In this document: positions 62,241 to 64,000 of the stretch, piece by piece
Numbering within the stretch: position 1 is the stretch's first letter
Layout: the number at the start of each line of letters is the position of its first letter
DNA from: Hathewaya histolytica
GTDB taxonomy: Bacteria; Bacillota; Clostridia; Clostridiales; Clostridiaceae
Assembly: GCF_901482605.1 (NCBI RefSeq)
Contig: NZ_LR590481.1
Coordinates: 1,736,001 to 1,800,000, forward strand
Reading direction: 5' to 3'
Length of the DNA: 64,000 bases
Translations under genes and position numbers: made by a program
The notes under the pieces: model-generated
Databases searched by the model: none
What the model was told of the DNA's origin: nothing
Seen by the model: the letters and a program-made list of their open reading frames with translations, nothing else

Positions 62241-63838
62241 TAGTTAGCTCCCTTCATAGAGGCAACTATTTGGTTAACTAGGTTTAAAAGTTCTTCATTA
62301 TTTATACCTTCAGTACTACATCCAGTACAAGTATTATCCTTTTCTGTAGAATTCTTAGATTTATTTAAAACATCTGCAGCTGCAGCAATTTGAGCTGGAC
62401 TCATATTCATAAATTGATTTTGAACTGCATGGCAATTTTCAGCAGTTTTTATGCGGTTAAAAGTTGGATCATTAGATGCTAATGCTGCACAATCTTTTAT
62501 ACCATAAGCAACTCTTTTAATGTTTATAAGGTGCTTAGGAGTAACATTTTCAGATACTGAACTTCCGCCCCATGTACCACAACCTAAAGTAAATGAAGGG
62601 TTAAGACCTGTGCTTGCACCTGTTCCACCTTGTGCTCCCCCAGTATTAACAAGAATACGAGAAGCTGGCTTTCTAGCAAACTTCATAACCATATCATGAT
62701 CTTCAGTATGTATGCTCATTGTGTGGCCAATTCCATTTTGAAGTAATTCAATACTTAATTCACATGCTTCATGACAATCTTTTACTGTATAGAATCCAAG
62801 AACTGTTGTAAGTTTTTCGAAAGATAGTGGATTGCCTTCTCCTACTCCATTTTGCTTTCCTATAAGAACTTTAACATCTGATGGAACTGTAAACCCTGCG
62901 GCATGTGCAATAACTTGAGGACTTCTTCCAACAAATTTAGCATTCATAGCATGTCCATTTTTAAATAACAGCTTACAAACTTTATCAGTTTCTTCTTCTG
63001 TCATGAAATATCCACCTTGCTTTTTGAATTCCTCTACAACTATATCGTAATTGCATTCTTCACAGATTATTGATTGTTCTGATGCGCAAATTGTACCGTA
63101 ATCAAAAGTTTTACTTGCAATAATATTTCTAACAGCTTGCTCTACATTAGCAGTTCTTTCAATATATGCTGGTGAGTTTCCTGCACCAACACCAAGAGCT
63201 GGTTTTCCTGAGCTGTAAGCTGCTTTAACCATTCCTGGACCACCTGTAGCTATTATTATAGAAACTTCTTTGCTTTTCATTAACTCATTTGTAGCTGCAA
63301 TTGTTGGCATAGTTATAGTGCTTATGATATTCTCTGGTGCACCAGCCTCAATAGCTGCATCCCTCATTAATTCAACTGCTTTAATTGTACATTTTGCAGC
63401 AGATGGATGTGGTGAGAAAACTATAGCATTACGAGATTTAATTGATATCATAGCTTTAAAAATTGCAGTAGATGTTGGATTTGTTGAAGGTACTATACCC
63501 ATAACTAAACCAACTGGTTCAGCAAGTTCTATAAGTTTATTTTCCTTATCTTCATTAATTACCCCTATAGTTTTCATGTCCTTAACTGAATTATATAATA
63601 TAGTAGATGCTAAATGATTTTTGTAAGTTTTATCTTCAACCTTACCAAATCCTGTTTCTTCAACTGCCATTTGTGCTAAACAAACAGCATTCTCTTCTGC
63701 AACCTTAACCATATTACGTAAAATTTTGTCAATTTGTTCTTCAGTGTAGTCAGCGATTTTATCGGCAGCTACTTTTCCAAGTCTAGCAAGATCTCTTGCT
63801 TGTTGTATTGAACATAAATCCTTATCAAAGTTTTCCAT
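62240..63838 (-). CDS. eutE: Acylating aldehyde dehydrogenase (EutE/PduP type) of a microcompartment
   Basis: This 532-residue NAD/CoA-dependent enzyme turns an aldehyde (acetaldehyde or propionaldehyde) into acyl-CoA. It has the nucleotide segment VMGIVPSTNPTSTAIFKAM and the catalytic Cys251 in GTICASEQS, with GGAQGGTGASTGLNPSFTLG near residue 405. The tail (residues ~496-532) carries CTGCS and ends in an amphipathic helix NEELLNLVNQIVASMKGAN, a likely C-terminal encapsulation peptide. The signature enzyme making the aldehyde lies outside the window, so the pathway (ethanolamine, propanediol, choline or other) is undetermined. Confidence 0.93.
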   Translation of the reverse strand: MENFDKDLCSIQQARDLARLGKVAADKIADYTEEQIDKILRNMVKVAEENAVCLAQMAVEETGFGKVEDKTYKNHLASTILYNSVKDMKTIGVINEDKENKLIELAEPVGLVMGIVPSTNPTSTAIFKAMISIKSRNAIVFSPHPSAAKCTIKAVELMRDAAIEAGAPENIISTITMPTIAATNELMKSKEVSIIIATGGPGMVKAAYSSGKPALGVGAGNSPAYIERTANVEQAVRNIIASKTFDYGTICASEQSIICEECNYDIVVEEFKKQGGYFMTEEETDKVCKLLFKNGHAMNAKFVGRSPQVIAHAAGFTVPSDVKVLIGKQNGVGEGNPLSFEKLTTVLGFYTVKDCHEACELSIELLQNGIGHTMSIHTEDHDMVMKFARKPASRILVNTGGAQGGTGASTGLNPSFTLGCGTWGGSSVSENVTPKHLINIKRVAYGIKDCAALASNDPTFNRIKTAENCHAVQNQFMNMSPAQIAAAADVLNKSKNSTEKDNTCTGCSTEGINNEELLNLVNQIVASMKGAN

Positions 63839-63871
63839 TATCCTTACTTCCTTTCACAAGCCTTAAAATAG

Positions 63872-64000
63872 CTAATTTTTATCGTAATATAATTTAAATT
63901 TTGTAATTAATAAATTTTTATCTGCCTTTGAAATTGTTCTACCTTTAATTACAAAATCTTCATACTCACGAGCTAAATTTCTAAGCTTAGCAACCTTTAA
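63872..64000 (-). CDS. C-terminal end of an upstream microcompartment-operon gene (partial)
   Basis: The minus frame enters from the right edge and reads LKVAKLRNLAREYEDFVIKG, then RTISKADKNLLITKFKLYYD and KN before a TAG at 63872. The 42 residues are not enough to identify the protein. It lies 33 bp upstream of the aldehyde dehydrogenase gene on the same strand, so it is probably in the same operon. Confidence 0.7.
   Translation of the reverse strand, partial: LKVAKLRNLAREYEDFVIKGRTISKADKNLLITKFKLYYDKN

Noticed and set aside
1-64000. CRISPR array or cas genes
   Set aside because: I saw no regularly spaced direct repeats and no Cas-like protein.
1-64000. tRNA or rRNA genes
   Set aside because: No cloverleaf-type or ribosomal sequence stood out; the structured RNAs seen are riboswitches and terminators.

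Overview
The window is low-GC, anaerobe-type Firmicute DNA. It has strong AGGAGG-type ribosome binding sites, frequent TTG/GTG starts, a SpoVAF-type spore protein, a CIRCE element, T-box and cobalamin riboswitches, and many Clostridium-type genes. The best species clue is the secreted protease at 35160-36740. Its length (526 aa), prepro region and catalytic His176/Cys231 numbering fit alpha-clostripain, so Hathewaya (Clostridium) histolytica is the most likely source. That identification rests on memory of the clostripain sequence, not on a search.

Layout. 0-4.8 kb: MerR/TipA-like regulator (cut by the edge), hemerythrin-like protein with an unknown partner, and a TrkH/TrkA potassium system. 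5-8.7 kb: a complete FecCD-type siderophore importer behind Fur-like sites. 9.3-14.5 kb: 2-hydroxycarboxylate transporter, RtcB RNA ligase, a broken HTH/TPR regulator and an orphan spoVAF. 14.6-16.3 kb: an IS1182-like insertion sequence. 16.3-21 kb: a YbtPQ-like paired ABC transporter with its AraC regulator and a perfect Fur-like palindrome. 21.3-29.4 kb: rubrerythrin-like protein, nucleoside transporter, HtpG with CIRCE, YeiH/LysR pair and a Rieske oxidoreductase.

29.5-43.4 kb is the most interesting part. Two convergently organised import operons (both minus strand) are each headed by a cobalamin riboswitch, and clostripain lies between them. The first has ATPase, permease, binding lipoprotein and a CGGC-like cysteine protein. 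The second has binding lipoprotein, permease and ATPase, then a nicotianamine-synthase-like (CntL) enzyme, a staphylopine-type opine dehydrogenase (CntM) and an EamA exporter. The second operon reads as a complete make/export/re-import circuit for an opine metallophore. A cobalamin riboswitch in front of it suggests that the metal is cobalt, that is, a 'cobaltophore'. No histidine racemase (CntK) is present in the window.

43.5-60.2 kb is a mosaic of small accessory genes and wreckage: GNATs, pseudouridine synthase, CAAX protease, Imm5-like protein, zeta-type toxin with an uncalled 54-aa partner, a divergent methionyl-tRNA synthetase behind a Met T-box, a truncated Crp, a deformylase tail, an ABC/condensation remnant and two genes with in-frame nonsense codons. 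A dispersed intergenic repeat occurs in four copies. 60.2-61 kb holds an IS200-type element. 61.2-64 kb is the end of a bacterial microcompartment operon (shell protein, PduL, acylating aldehyde dehydrogenase) whose signature enzyme lies outside the window.
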